From the NCBI GenBank assembly GCA_013335535.1, contig JAAXVL010000001.1, positions 637,764 to 701,763 of the forward strand: DNA of 64,000 bases, read 5' to 3'. This DNA comes from Azonexaceae bacterium (lineage in GTDB: Bacteria; Pseudomonadota; Gammaproteobacteria; Burkholderiales; Rhodocyclaceae). Position numbers and translations under genes: made by a program. Shown piece by piece: positions 29,584 through 39,140 of this stretch. Every line of letters starts with the position of its first letter. Position 1 is the stretch's first letter. Under the pieces are notes generated by a model. That model was not told where the DNA came from and did no database searches. It saw nothing but the letters and a program-made list of their open reading frames with translations.

Positions 29584-29943
29584 TTACTGGGCGGCTGCGG
29601 GTGTTTCGATTTCAGTCAGCGTCAGGTAACCATCCTGAGTGTTGACGACCTTGTAGATGGCATCCGGCTTGGCCTGGGCTTTTTTGAGCACGGCCTGCCA
29701 TTCGACTTCGGCCGAGCGCAGGCCGTCGATCTTCTTGTGCAGCGTGGCAACGCTGTCCGCCAGTTCGGTCTTGAGTTCTTCGTTGAACTGCTCGACCTTT
29801 TTGGCGGTCGGGTTCATGGCGATCAGCACCGTGTTGACGAGCGTCAGGACGAGGGCCACGCCGACGAGGATCACCGTCAGCTTGTCGAATGATCGGGCCT
29901 TGGCCGGTTGTTCCTGGCTGTCCTTGGTTTCTTTTTCGCTCAT
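29584..29943 (-). CDS. small single-pass membrane protein with coiled coil
   Basis: 119 aa. A charged cytoplasmic N-terminus (MSEKETKDSQEQPAKARSFDK) is followed by one membrane helix at about 25-45 (VILVGVALVLTLVNTVLIAM), then a heptad-like segment (VEQFNEELKTELADSVATLHKKIDGL) likely to form a coiled coil, and a short C-terminal domain. The order suggests an inner-membrane protein with its coiled coil in the periplasm. No family recognised. It lies 177 bp downstream of the secreted Ppx-like gene on the same strand, with a repeat copy between, so co-transcription is uncertain. Confidence 0.75.
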   Translation of the reverse strand: MSEKETKDSQEQPAKARSFDKLTVILVGVALVLTLVNTVLIAMNPTAKKVEQFNEELKTELADSVATLHKKIDGLRSAEVEWQAVLKKAQAKPDAIYKVVNTQDGYLTLTEIETPAAAQ

Positions 29944-30036
29944 GCTCTTGCTCCCGGGTTGCTTGGTATATCAGCTATTACGGCCGATATGGGGGCGAAC
30001 TTGAGGTCTGCGTGGCGGTTCGCGCCGGCGGGCTTG

Positions 30037-30071
30037 CTACGGTCAACCGGAAAAATGGCCAGAATTGAAAT
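30037..30071 (+). repeat. dispersed 36-bp repeat, copy between two minus-strand genes
   Basis: Forward copy with one change in the core (CTACGGTCAACCGG), then AAAAATGGCC and AGAATTGAAAT. Confidence 0.88.
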
Positions 30072-30120
30072 TGTTGGGGCAGCGATGGTGTCCACCTTCC
30101 TATCGTGCGGTGGCTGGCAG

Positions 30121-31209
30121 TTACTGCGGGCAGGTGGCCGGATCGCTGAAATAGGCGCCGATGCCGATGCTGCGCAGACGCTGGAGGTAGCAGTCATGTT
30201 GCGCGGCCCAGCGATACCCCTTGTCGTCTGTGAGCAGGCCGGGCAGGTTGGTGAGGTCGATTTCGGCCACGCGCAGGTCGTGGCTGCCGGTGGCTTCGAC
30301 CAGGCCTTCAACGAGCAGCAGGTCGGAAATGAGGTAGGCGGCGTGCCTGGGTTCGCTACCGAGCCGCGTGGCCATGTTGTCGAGGCTGAGGCCGGCGTTC
30401 AGTTCAAGCGTGGCGCGGAGCAGCGTGGGGGATATTTCGCCAAGCGCCGGGCGGTTGAACTGGCGGGCGACGGCCGGCGCGACGCCGCGCGTGACGGGTC
30501 GGCTGATCGCTGTCATCGTGGCGCCTTGCGGCAGATCGCGGGAGATGCCCTGCAGGCGGCTACGCAGCAGGCTGCGGGCGCTGTTCACTTCCTGCGGCGT
30601 CATCGGCTGCAAGGCGCAGGGCAGTTCAGCTGACTGGCGCAGGGCCTTGCACAGCTCGCGGTGCCACAGTTTCTGGCCGAACAGGGCGCCGAAGGAGTGG
30701 CTGGCGCCGGCAATCTGCAGGCTGCCGCCGCCGATGTCGAGGATGTGGCTGGTCGTCAGCCGCTCGCCCAGCAACTGGCGGGCGCCCTGGTAGCCGTAGG
30801 CGCCTTCCTGGCGCTGGGGAATGACCAGCACGGCGACGCCGCTGGCCTTGCGGATGCCGGCGAGGTCGACGGCCAGCAGTTTGCGGTCGGCCTGTGCGGC
30901 GATGCGCCAGGCGGAAAATCCGCCGCCCAGTTGGGCGCAGTTTTGGCTGAAACCGCCGCTGGCCGGCAGATCGCGCAGCGCGGCGATGGTTGGCGGGAGC
31001 GTTTCGGCCAGCCCGCGCCCGGCCGACAGCGGGCCAAGGTAGTCGATGTCAGCCCGTAACACTTCCGCCCGGCCGGCTTGACCGGCGCGGATGCCCGAGG
31101 AGCCCATGTCGAAGGCGATGCGACAGGGCTCGCCGGCCGTGGCGATGGCGGCCAGCAAGCAGCCAGCCAGCCCGGCGAGCAGGGCGCGCAGGGCGCGCAG
31201 AGGTGGCAC
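30121..31209 (-). CDS. secreted Ppx/GppA-like protein
   Basis: 362 aa. An N-terminal signal peptide (about 1-26, LLAGLAGCLLAAIATAGEP) is followed by an ASKHA-fold sequence: phosphate-1-like motif FDMGSSGIRAG (about 32-42) and phosphate-2-like motif ILDIGGGSLQIAG (about residues 160-172). These match exopolyphosphatase/GppA enzymes, which are normally cytoplasmic, so an exported member is unusual. The conserved catalytic Glu of Ppx is not obvious to me; the nearest candidate is in VIPQRQEGAYGY. It follows the DUF4337 gene by 5 bp on the same strand. Polyphosphate or nucleotide phosphatase activity in the periplasm is an inference. Confidence 0.7.
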   Translation of the reverse strand: MPPLRALRALLAGLAGCLLAAIATAGEPCRIAFDMGSSGIRAGQAGRAEVLRADIDYLGPLSAGRGLAETLPPTIAALRDLPASGGFSQNCAQLGGGFSAWRIAAQADRKLLAVDLAGIRKASGVAVLVIPQRQEGAYGYQGARQLLGERLTTSHILDIGGGSLQIAGASHSFGALFGQKLWHRELCKALRQSAELPCALQPMTPQEVNSARSLLRSRLQGISRDLPQGATMTAISRPVTRGVAPAVARQFNRPALGEISPTLLRATLELNAGLSLDNMATRLGSEPRHAAYLISDLLLVEGLVEATGSHDLRVAEIDLTNLPGLLTDDKGYRWAAQHDCYLQRLRSIGIGAYFSDPATCPQ

Positions 31210-31214
31210 GCCGT

Positions 31215-31790
31215 TCAGAGGTGCAGATAGCCCATGACGCCGGCGACCAGACCGAGGGCAGTGGCACCGTAGACGCCAACCAGCATCCAGCGCTTGCGGG
31301 TAAGCAGGGTGATGGCGGAGAGGGCGATGGCGATCTGGATCAGCGTCGTCGCCAGTGCCCAGCGTTCATGGACATGCATTTCCTTTTCGCTGTGTTCGTC
31401 AGAGGCCTTGGCCTGGGCTTCGAGTTTCTCGGCCTCGACCTTGATCTCTTCCTTTTCCTTCTTGTAGCGCTCGATGGCCTGCTTGAATTTTTCCTGCTCC
31501 TCGCCGTGGGTCAGGACGACCGACAGTTCGGCCAGATTCTGCTTGTTGCTCTTGGCCTGGTAGTAGTTCCACTGGTTGGAGGCCGACGTTTTTTCGATGG
31601 CGGCATCGTTCTTGTAGAGCAAGGCGGCGTTCTGCGAGTGGCCGCCCATGTAGCCGAAGATGGCACCGACGGTCGACAGGACGGCAGTCAGAACTGCGAT
31701 GCGCGACGTGAAATTGTCGCCACCGTGCTGGGCAACGTGTTCGACTTCGTGGTCGTGCGGGCCGTGAACATGAAAACCGTGTCCGGACAT
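31215..31790 (-). CDS. DUF4337 family membrane protein
   Basis: 191 aa. A His-rich start (GHGFHVHGPHDHEVEHVAQH) precedes a membrane helix (RIAVLTAVLSTVGAIFGYMGG). A long charged helical segment (about 85-140, KQAIERYKKEKEEIKVEAEKLEAQAK), likely coiled coil, leads to two C-terminal membrane helices. NAALLYKNDAAIEKTSASNQWNYYQAKSNKQNL is characteristic of DUF4337. Function unknown. The His-rich start could bind metal ions (inference). It is directly followed by the secreted Ppx-like gene, so the two are probably one transcript. Confidence 0.82.
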   Translation of the reverse strand: MSGHGFHVHGPHDHEVEHVAQHGGDNFTSRIAVLTAVLSTVGAIFGYMGGHSQNAALLYKNDAAIEKTSASNQWNYYQAKSNKQNLAELSVVLTHGEEQEKFKQAIERYKKEKEEIKVEAEKLEAQAKASDEHSEKEMHVHERWALATTLIQIAIALSAITLLTRKRWMLVGVYGATALGLVAGVMGYLHL

Positions 31791-31874
31791 TGTCTTTCCT
31801 TTTTTGCGGGTTGGTCTGCAGCTAGGGAGGGGCTGCGAAGAGCCGCATTTTATATCCGGCCGGGGTCCGGAGTG

Positions 31875-32576
31875 CTATTGCGCGAGCAGGCGATCAAGCG
31901 AGGTGTCGCCAAGATGCTCGACAACCGTCACGGCACCACGGAAATCCTGGCCAGCGGTGTACTCGCTGGCCGTGATGAGGCAGCGCAATCCCGCGGCCAA
32001 CGCCGATTTGAGCCCATTTTCCGAATCCTCGATGGCAAGGCAGGCATGGGCCGGCAGGCCGAGGCGGTCGAGTACCCAAGTGTAGATGTCTGGCGCCGGT
32101 TTCTTGGCCGGTACGACGTCGCCGGCGCCGATGACCTCGAACCAGCTGGGCGATTCGTCGCCCAGACTGGCCTGGAGCAGGGCAATGACGTTTTCCGGCG
32201 AGGTCGTCGTGGCGATGGCCAGACGGATGCCAGCCTGCCGAGCTTCAGCAATCAGGCGGGAGATGCCTGGCCGCAAGGGCAGGCCGCCCTGTTCAACGAG
32301 GCGCACGTAATGCGCGGTTTTGGCGGCATGCAGCGCCTTGATCCGCGCCTCGAAATCGTCGCGGGCGGCAATTTCGGGGGCGTGGCTTGCGGCGTAGTGG
32401 CGGATGCGCTCCTTGCCGCCGGTGATCGCGAGCAGTTCGCCGTACAGCCGTTCGTCCCAATGCCAGTCCAGCCCGAAAGCGGCGAAGGCGTGGTTGAAGG
32501 CGGGGCGATGGCCGTCGCGCTCGGTATCGGCCAGTGTCCCGTCGACGTCGAAGATCAGGGCTTTGAGGGTGTCCAT
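31875..32576 (-). CDS. cbbY: CbbY-type HAD sugar phosphatase
   Basis: 233-aa HAD hydrolase. The nucleophile motif FDVDGTLADTERDGHR (residues 9-24) has the catalytic Asp pair; motif II is ATTTSPENV, Lys is in AKKPAPDIY and motif IV is AIEDSENGL. The sequence DTERDGHRPAFNHAF and its place next to cbbF point to CbbY, which dephosphorylates xylulose-1,5-bisphosphate, a misfire product that inhibits RuBisCO. It is divergent from the cbbFPTGAE operon across a 179-bp gap rather than inside the operon. No strong ribosome site is visible. Confidence 0.88.
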   Translation of the reverse strand: MDTLKALIFDVDGTLADTERDGHRPAFNHAFAAFGLDWHWDERLYGELLAITGGKERIRHYAASHAPEIAARDDFEARIKALHAAKTAHYVRLVEQGGLPLRPGISRLIAEARQAGIRLAIATTTSPENVIALLQASLGDESPSWFEVIGAGDVVPAKKPAPDIYTWVLDRLGLPAHACLAIEDSENGLKSALAAGLRCLITASEYTAGQDFRGAVTVVEHLGDTSLDRLLAQ

Positions 32577-32705
32577 GCGGGCAACGATAGCCGGGGGTGT
32601 GGGTGGCGGCCAGTCAGGATTTCTGAAGCAGCTGGTAAGCCCCTCGTTAATAAACGATGGCTTACGCAGGCGATAAGAAAGTCTGACTGTTACTTAATTA
32701 ACAAG

Positions 32706-32714
32706 TCACTTATC
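32706..32714 (+). promoter_or_regulatory. possible CbbR half-site upstream of cbbF
   Basis: TCACTTATC, 42-50 bp before the cbbF start, in an AT-rich stretch that also contains TTAATTAA. The same 9-mer is found upstream of cbbM on its coding strand. Likely lies within the cbb promoter region; CbbR binding is inferred. Confidence 0.35.
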
Positions 32715-32755
32715 TTGATTGTCAATGCGGTAACACAAGAATGATTGGAGACACC

Positions 32756-33823
32756 ATGCAATTCGGCCGTACGACCCTCTCGAAATTCGTTATTGAAAAC
32801 ACCCGCGCCAGTCACGGCGAACTCGGCGCGCTGCTCATCGACGTCGCCGCCGCCGTCAAGACCATCTCGGCGATGGTCGCCAAGGGGGCGCTGGCCGGCC
32901 ACCACGGCGCGCTGGACAGCACCAATGTCCAGGGCGAGGTGCAGAAGAAGCTCGATGTGCTGACCAACGAAGCCATCCTGCGTCACTGCGAGTGGGGCGG
33001 CCAGCTGGCTGGCATGGCTTCGGAGGAAATGGATGATCCGTACCCGATCCCGGCCGAATACCCGCGCGGCCGCTACCTGCTGATTTTCGACCCGCTCGAC
33101 GGCTCGTCGAACAGCGACGTCAATGTCTCGGTCGGCACCATCTTCTCCATTTTTGCCCGGACGAATGCCGGCGATGCGCAGCTTGGCGATTATCTCCGTC
33201 CGGGCTGCGAACAGGTCGCTGCCGGCTACGCCATCTACGGCCCGTCGACGATGATGGTGTTGACGCTAGGCAATGGCACGCACGGCTTCACGCTCGACCG
33301 CGAAAGCGGCAACTTCATCCTGACCCACGCCAACATCCGGGTGCCGGAAGACACCCGCGAATTCGCCATCAACACCTCGAACGAGCGCTTCTGGGAGCCG
33401 CCCGTGCAGCGCTACGTCAGCGAGTGCAAGGCCGGCAAGACGGGCGTGCGCGGCGAGGATTTCAATACGCGCTGGATCGCCTCGATGGTTGCCGAAGTGC
33501 ACCGCATCCTGATCCGCGGCGGCATCTTCATGTACCCGAAGGACAGCAAGGACCCGAGCAGGCCCGGCCGCCTGCGCCTGCTCTACGAAGCCAACCCGAT
33601 GGCGATGCTCATCGAGCAGGCCGGCGGCGCCGCGAGCACTGGCCGCCAGCGCATCCTCGACGTGGCGCCGGACAGCCTGCACCAGCGCGTTCCAGTCATT
33701 CTCGGCTCGAAGAACGAGGTCGAGCGGCTGGCACGCTATCACCATGAATACGACACCGGGGCTGATCGCCCGTTTGTTTCGCCGCTGTTTTCGGAACGCT
33801 CCTTGTTCCGCGATCAGGCCTAG
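32756..33823 (+). CDS. cbbF: fructose-1,6-bisphosphatase class I (Calvin operon)
   Basis: 355 aa from the ATG at 32756, which has GGAG six bases upstream; an ATG 15 bases earlier would place that site inside the gene. It hydrolyses fructose-1,6-bisphosphate to fructose-6-phosphate, and in Calvin organisms often sedoheptulose-1,7-bisphosphate too. Metal and substrate motifs: [38 protein letters not shown] and [21 protein letters not shown]. First gene of cbbF-P-T-G-A-E. A second class I enzyme lies at 59241-60254; this one is more diverged and longer at its C-terminus. Confidence 0.96.
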   Translation: MQFGRTTLSKFVIENTRASHGELGALLIDVAAAVKTISAMVAKGALAGHHGALDSTNVQGEVQKKLDVLTNEAILRHCEWGGQLAGMASEEMDDPYPIPAEYPRGRYLLIFDPLDGSSNSDVNVSVGTIFSIFARTNAGDAQLGDYLRPGCEQVAAGYAIYGPSTMMVLTLGNGTHGFTLDRESGNFILTHANIRVPEDTREFAINTSNERFWEPPVQRYVSECKAGKTGVRGEDFNTRWIASMVAEVHRILIRGGIFMYPKDSKDPSRPGRLRLLYEANPMAMLIEQAGGAASTGRQRILDVAPDSLHQRVPVILGSKNEVERLARYHHEYDTGADRPFVSPLFSERSLFRDQA

Positions 33824-33856
33824 GGCAAAGAAATTCACATCTGCAGGGAGAAACAA

Positions 33857-34729
33857 ATGTCCGTCAAACACCCCATCATCGCCATCACCGGTTCATCCGG
33901 CGCCGGCACCAGCACGGTGATGCAGAGCTTCCAGCACATCTTCCGTCGCGAGTGCCTCAAGGCGCAGATCGTCGAGGGTGACTCGTTTCATCGCTACGAC
34001 CGCCTCGCCATGCGCGCCGAAATGAAGGCGCAGGAAGAGGCCGGCAATCGCAATTTCAGCCACTTCGGCCCGGAAGCCAATCTGCTTGAGGAATTGCAGG
34101 ACCTGTTCATCGCCTACGGCCAGAACGGCACCGGCAAAGTCCGCAAATACCTGCACGATGCCGGCGAGGCCGAGCCTTTCGGCCAGCAGCCGGGCACCTT
34201 CACGCCGTGGCAGGAAATCACTGTGGCGACCGACCTGATGTTCTACGAAGGCCTGCACGGTGCCTACGCCGATGACAGGATCGACATCGCCAAGCAGGTC
34301 GATCTCTGCGTTGGCGTCGTGCCGACCATCAATCTCGAATGGATCCAGAAGCTGCATCGCGACCAGAAAATGCGCGGCTATTCGCAGGAAGCGGTCACCG
34401 ACACCATTCTGCGTCGGATGCCGGATTACGTCAGCCACCTCTGCCCGCAGTTTTCACGCACGCACGTCAATTTCCAGCGCGTGCCCATCGTCGATACCTC
34501 GAATCCCTTCATCGCCCGCGACATCCCGACCGCCGACGAAAGCATGGTGGTGATCCGCTTCGCCAACCCGAAGGGCATCGACTTCCAGTACCTGATCAAC
34601 ATCCTGCACGGCGCCATGATGACCCGCCCGAACACGCTGGTCGTCCCCGGCGGCAAGATGGGCCTGGCCATGCAGATGATTTTCACGCCGATGGTCCTGC
34701 GCCTGATGGACCACAAGCGGCGCGCCTAG
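33857..34729 (+). CDS. cbbP: phosphoribulokinase
   Basis: 290 aa, the proteobacterial (allosteric, octameric) class of PRK. It makes ribulose-1,5-bisphosphate from ribulose-5-phosphate and ATP, the step that feeds CbbM. The P-loop TGSSGAGTST is at residues 11-20, GDSFHRYDR carries catalytic residues, and FYEGLHGAY holds the Walker-B-like acid. Ribosome site AGGGAGAA. Its presence in the cbb operon, together with cbbM, shows a complete Calvin cycle rather than a RuBisCO used only for salvage. Two GC-rich hairpins follow before cbbT. Confidence 0.98.
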   Translation: MSVKHPIIAITGSSGAGTSTVMQSFQHIFRRECLKAQIVEGDSFHRYDRLAMRAEMKAQEEAGNRNFSHFGPEANLLEELQDLFIAYGQNGTGKVRKYLHDAGEAEPFGQQPGTFTPWQEITVATDLMFYEGLHGAYADDRIDIAKQVDLCVGVVPTINLEWIQKLHRDQKMRGYSQEAVTDTILRRMPDYVSHLCPQFSRTHVNFQRVPIVDTSNPFIARDIPTADESMVVIRFANPKGIDFQYLINILHGAMMTRPNTLVVPGGKMGLAMQMIFTPMVLRLMDHKRRA

Positions 34730-34735
34730 GAGCTT

Positions 34736-34761
34736 TTCCTTCCCGCTGCGGCGGGAAGGAA
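34736..34761 (+). other. intercistronic hairpin 1 between cbbP and cbbT
   Basis: Perfect 11-bp stem TTCCTTCCCGC/GCGGGAAGGAA with loop TGCG, 7 bp after the cbbP stop. There is no T-run behind it, so it is more likely an RNA processing or stability element than a full terminator. Confidence 0.7.
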
Positions 34762-34781
34762 CCCGGAAATGCAAGGAAGCG

Positions 34782-34803
34782 CATCCCCGCTCGTCCGGGG
34801 ATG
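34782..34803 (+). other. intercistronic hairpin 2 between cbbP and cbbT
   Basis: Stem CATCCCCG/CGGGGATG with a 6-base loop, 20 bp after the first hairpin. No T-run. Confidence 0.6.
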
Positions 34804-34843
34804 GCGAACTGCAAGCTGAATTTGGAAAAAAATGGAGACAAGC

Positions 34844-36889
34844 ATGGACCGCAACCAGACCGAAACCACCTTCCGCCGCGAACTGGCCAATGCCGTCCGC
34901 TTCCTCGCCATCGACGCCGTCAATCAGGCCAAATCCGGCCACCCCGGCGCGCCGATGGGCATGGCCGACATCGCCGAAGTGCTCTGGCGCGACCACCTCA
35001 AGCACAATCCGGCCAACCCGCAATGGGCCGACCGCGACCGCTTCGTGCTGTCGAACGGCCACGGCTCGATGCTGCTCTACGCGCTGCTCCACCTGAGCGG
35101 CTACGACCTCGGCATCGACGATCTGAAAAGCTTCCGCCAGTTCGGCAGCCGCACCGCCGGCCACCCGGAAGTCGGCCACACGCCCGGCGTCGAGACGACC
35201 ACCGGGCCGCTCGGTCAGGGCCTGACCAACGCGGTCGGCATGGCGCTGGCTGAAAAGCTGCTGGCCCAACGCTACAACCGGCCGGGCTGCGACATCGTCG
35301 ATCACCGGACCTGGGTTTTCGTCGGTGACGGCTGCCTGATGGAAGGCATCAGCCACGAAGCCTGCTCGCTGGCCGGTGTCTGGGGCCTCGACAAGCTGAC
35401 CTGCTTCTACGACGACAACGGCATTTCTATCGACGGCCACGTCAAAGGCTGGTTCCGCGACGACACCCCGGCCCGCTTCCGCGCCTATGGCTGGCATGTT
35501 GTCGGGCCGATTGACGGCCATGATTCGGCGGCGCTCAGCGCGGCCATTGCCGAAGCCAAAACGGTCACCGGCCAGCCGACGTTGATCGTCTGCCGCACGC
35601 AAATCGGTTGGGGTTCGCCGCACAAGGCCGGCTCGCACGACGTGCATGGCGCGCCGCTCGGTGCCGACGAAACAGCCGCCACCCGCGCCGCGCTCAACTG
35701 GCCGCATGCGCCGTTCGAGGTGCCGGACAGCCTGCGCGCCGCGTGGAATGCGCGCACCACGGGCGCCGCTGCCGAAGCCGGCTGGCACAACAAGTTCGCC
35801 GCTTACCGCGCCCAGTACCCCGAACTCGCCGCCGAGTTCGAGCGCACCCAATCCCACGGTCTACCGGAAAAATGGCCCGAAATTAAAAGCGAGCTGCTCG
35901 CCGCCGCCGGCCGCAAGGAAGGTGCCGTCGCCACCCGCAAGTCGTCGCAGAACTGCCTCGATCTGCTGGTCGACCGCGTGCCCGAACTGCTCGGCGGCTC
36001 GGCCGACCTGACGGGTTCCAACCTGACCGCCGGCAAGGGCAGCATCGCCCTGCACGAGGCCGGCGAGCGCCAGGCCAACTACGTTTCCTACGGCGTTCGC
36101 GAATTCGGCATGACGGCGATCATGAACGGCGTCGCCCTGCACGGTGGCCTGATTCCCTACGGCGGCACCTTTGCCGTCTTCTCCGACTACGCCCGCAACG
36201 CCATCCGGATGAGCGCGCTCATGAAGCAGCGCGTCGTCCATGTCCTGACCCACGATTCCATCGGCCTTGGCGAGGACGGCCCGACCCACCAGCCGGTCGA
36301 ACACGCCAGCAGCCTGCGCATCATTCCCGGCCTCGACCTCTGGCGCCCCTGCGACGAGCTCGAAACAGCCATCGCCTGGGCCGCAGCGCTCGAGCGCCAA
36401 AACGGACCTTCCGCCCTCTTTTTGTCGCGCCAAAACCTGCCGCAATACGGCGGCGCGGCGAGCCGGGCGGAAGGTGCCAGCCGGGGTGGCTACGTGCTGT
36501 CTGAAGCTGACGGCCAGCTGCAGGCGGTGATCATCGCGACCGGCTCCGAAGTCGCCATCGCCATGCAGGCGCAGGCCATCCTGAAAGCTGGCGGGGTTGC
36601 CGTGCGCGTCGTCTCGATGCCCTGCACGCGGCGCTTCGACCAGCAACCTTCGACATGGAAGAAGCTCGTCCTGCCGCCGGAAGTCTGCCGCGTCGCCATC
36701 GAAGCCGGGCAGACCGACTTCTGGCACAAGTACGTCGGCCTCGACGGCGACGTGCTCGGCATCGACGAATTCGGCGCCTCGGCCCCGGCCCCGGTGCTCT
36801 ACGACCACTACGGCCTGACGGCGGACAACCTGGCGCAGACGGTGCTGCGCACCATCGTCAGCGCCGGGGGCAGCGATGGCGACTTCTGA
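34844..36889 (+). CDS. cbbT: transketolase (Calvin operon)
   Basis: 681 aa, thiamine-diphosphate enzyme that moves two-carbon units between sugar phosphates in the Calvin cycle and pentose phosphate pathway. Start at 34844 because GGAGA lies six bases upstream; an ATG 12 bases earlier overlaps that site. TPP-binding motif [18 protein letters not shown] (about 155-172) with [10 protein letters not shown], and the pyrimidine-domain [11 protein letters not shown]. The second transketolase at 56442 is a clear paralogue. Codons at 35854-35888 ([11 protein letters not shown]) are a copy of the 36-bp repeat; the aligned paralogue segment [12 protein letters not shown] has the same length. Confidence 0.97.
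   Translation: MDRNQTETTFRRELANAVRFLAIDAVNQAKSGHPGAPMGMADIAEVLWRDHLKHNPANPQWADRDRFVLSNGHGSMLLYALLHLSGYDLGIDDLKSFRQFGSRTAGHPEVGHTPGVETTTGPLGQGLTNAVGMALAEKLLAQRYNRPGCDIVDHRTWVFVGDGCLMEGISHEACSLAGVWGLDKLTCFYDDNGISIDGHVKGWFRDDTPARFRAYGWHVVGPIDGHDSAALSAAIAEAKTVTGQPTLIVCRTQIGWGSPHKAGSHDVHGAPLGADETAATRAALNWPHAPFEVPDSLRAAWNARTTGAAAEAGWHNKFAAYRAQYPELAAEFERTQSHGLPEKWPEIKSELLAAAGRKEGAVATRKSSQNCLDLLVDRVPELLGGSADLTGSNLTAGKGSIALHEAGERQANYVSYGVREFGMTAIMNGVALHGGLIPYGGTFAVFSDYARNAIRMSALMKQRVVHVLTHDSIGLGEDGPTHQPVEHASSLRIIPGLDLWRPCDELETAIAWAAALERQNGPSALFLSRQNLPQYGGAASRAEGASRGGYVLSEADGQLQAVIIATGSEVAIAMQAQAILKAGGVAVRVVSMPCTRRFDQQPSTWKKLVLPPEVCRVAIEAGQTDFWHKYVGLDGDVLGIDEFGASAPAPVLYDHYGLTADNLAQTVLRTIVSAGGSDGDF
35854..35888 (+). 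repeat. dispersed 36-bp repeat, copy inside cbbT
   Basis: Forward copy: CCACGGTCTACCGG, AAAAATGGCCC, GAAATTAAAA. One change in the core. In frame, no length change compared with the paralogous transketolase at 56442. Confidence 0.8.
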
Positions 36890-36942
36890 TGCCTGATCCG
36901 ACGCCCGCCTAGCCCGGCCAACCCCAATTCAAGCCATCCCGA

Positions 36943-36962
36943 ACGCCCGTTGCTGCGGGCGT
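36943..36962 (+). other. intercistronic hairpin between cbbT and cbbG
   Basis: Stem ACGCCCG/CGGGCGT with a 6-base loop, 54 bp past the cbbT stop and 47 bp before cbbG. No T-run, so probably not a strong terminator. Confidence 0.5.
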
Positions 36963-36991
36963 AAGGGACCGGCTCGTTCAAGAATTCTTAA

Positions 36992-38017
<1,026 letters not shown>

Positions 38018-38028
38018 AAGGACACGCC

Positions 38029-39066
38029 ATGGCTCTTATTTCCCTGCGCCAACTGCTCGACCACGCGGCCGAGCACAGCTACGGCCTACCCGCTTTCAAC
38101 GTCAATAACATGGAGCAGATCCAGGCCATCATGCAGGCCGCCGAGGCCTGCGACAGCCCGGTCATCCTGCAGGCCTCGGCCGGCGCCCGAAAGTACGCCG
38201 GCGAGCCTTTTCTGCGCAAACTGGTCGAAGCTGCCATCGAGCAGTACCCGGACATCCCCGTCTGCCTGCACCAGGACCACGGCACCTCGCCGGCCGTTTG
38301 TCAGCAGTCGATGCGCAGCGGCTTTTCGAGCGTCATGATGGACGGCTCGCTGGGCACCGATGGCAAGACGCCGACGACTTACGCCTACAACGTCGAAACG
38401 ACGCGCAAGGTAGTTGAAATGGCGCATTACATCGGCGTTTCGGTTGAAGGCGAATTGGGCTGCCTCGGTTCGCTGGAAACCGGCGAAGCGGGCGAGGAAG
38501 ACGGCATCGGCGCGGCCGGCAAGCTCAATCACTCGCAAATGCTGACCGACCCGGAAGAGGCCGCCGATTTCGTCGCCAAGACCGGCGTTGACGCGCTGGC
38601 CATCGCCATCGGCACCAGCCACGGCGCCTACAAATTCACCCGGCCGCCGACCGGCGAAATCCTCGCCATCGACCGCATCAAGGCCATCCACGCCCGCATC
38701 CCGAACACCCACCTGGTCATGCACGGCTCGTCCAGCGTGCCGCAGGAATGGCTGGCGGTTATTCGCCAGTACGGCGGTCAGATGAAAGAAACCTACGGCG
38801 TGCCGGTCGAGGAAATCGTCGAAGGCATCCGCCACGGCGTGCGCAAGGTCAATATCGACACCGATATCCGCCTCGCCATGACCGGCGCCATGCGTAAGGC
38901 GATGGCCGACAAGCCGGAGGAATTCGATCCGCGTGCTTTCCTCAAAGCCGCCGTCGTGGCAGCGCGCGACATCTGCAAATTGCGTTTCGACGCCTTCGGC
39001 TGCGCCGGCCAGGCCAGCCGCATCAAACCCGTGTCACTGGAAAAAATGACTGCCGCCTACCGCTGA
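38029..39066 (+). CDS. cbbA: fructose-bisphosphate aldolase class II (Calvin operon)
   Basis: 345 aa from the ATG at 38029 with AAAGGA upstream; the frame continues back into cbbG but that part is not aldolase. Zinc-dependent enzyme that joins triose phosphates to fructose-1,6-bisphosphate and, in this type, often sedoheptulose-1,7-bisphosphate. Zinc ligands and substrate motifs: [45 protein letters not shown] and [14 protein letters not shown] close paralogue lies at 50006-51070. A terminator-like hairpin follows before cbbE. Confidence 0.97.
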   Translation: MALISLRQLLDHAAEHSYGLPAFNVNNMEQIQAIMQAAEACDSPVILQASAGARKYAGEPFLRKLVEAAIEQYPDIPVCLHQDHGTSPAVCQQSMRSGFSSVMMDGSLGTDGKTPTTYAYNVETTRKVVEMAHYIGVSVEGELGCLGSLETGEAGEEDGIGAAGKLNHSQMLTDPEEAADFVAKTGVDALAIAIGTSHGAYKFTRPPTGEILAIDRIKAIHARIPNTHLVMHGSSSVPQEWLAVIRQYGGQMKETYGVPVEEIVEGIRHGVRKVNIDTDIRLAMTGAMRKAMADKPEEFDPRAFLKAAVVAARDICKLRFDAFGCAGQASRIKPVSLEKMTAAYR

Positions 39067-39101
39067 CCAAACCGAGCATCACTCTGCTGTACCTTGCGTT
39101 T

Positions 39102-39130
39102 GCGGCCCCGAAGTCCGGGGCCGCCTTTTT
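39102..39130 (+). terminator. terminator or attenuator between cbbA and cbbE
   Basis: 9-bp GC stem GCGGCCCCG/CGGGGCCGC with loop AAGTC, then CTTTTT. It sits immediately before the cbbE ribosome site (CGGAGG), so it should reduce cbbE expression relative to the genes before it. Confidence 0.8.
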
Positions 39131-39140
39131 CGGAGGCACC

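Noticed and set aside
34454-35857. 467-codon minus-strand frame across cbbP and cbbT
   Set aside because: Opposite to two clearly identified Calvin enzymes; composition typical of a shadow frame.
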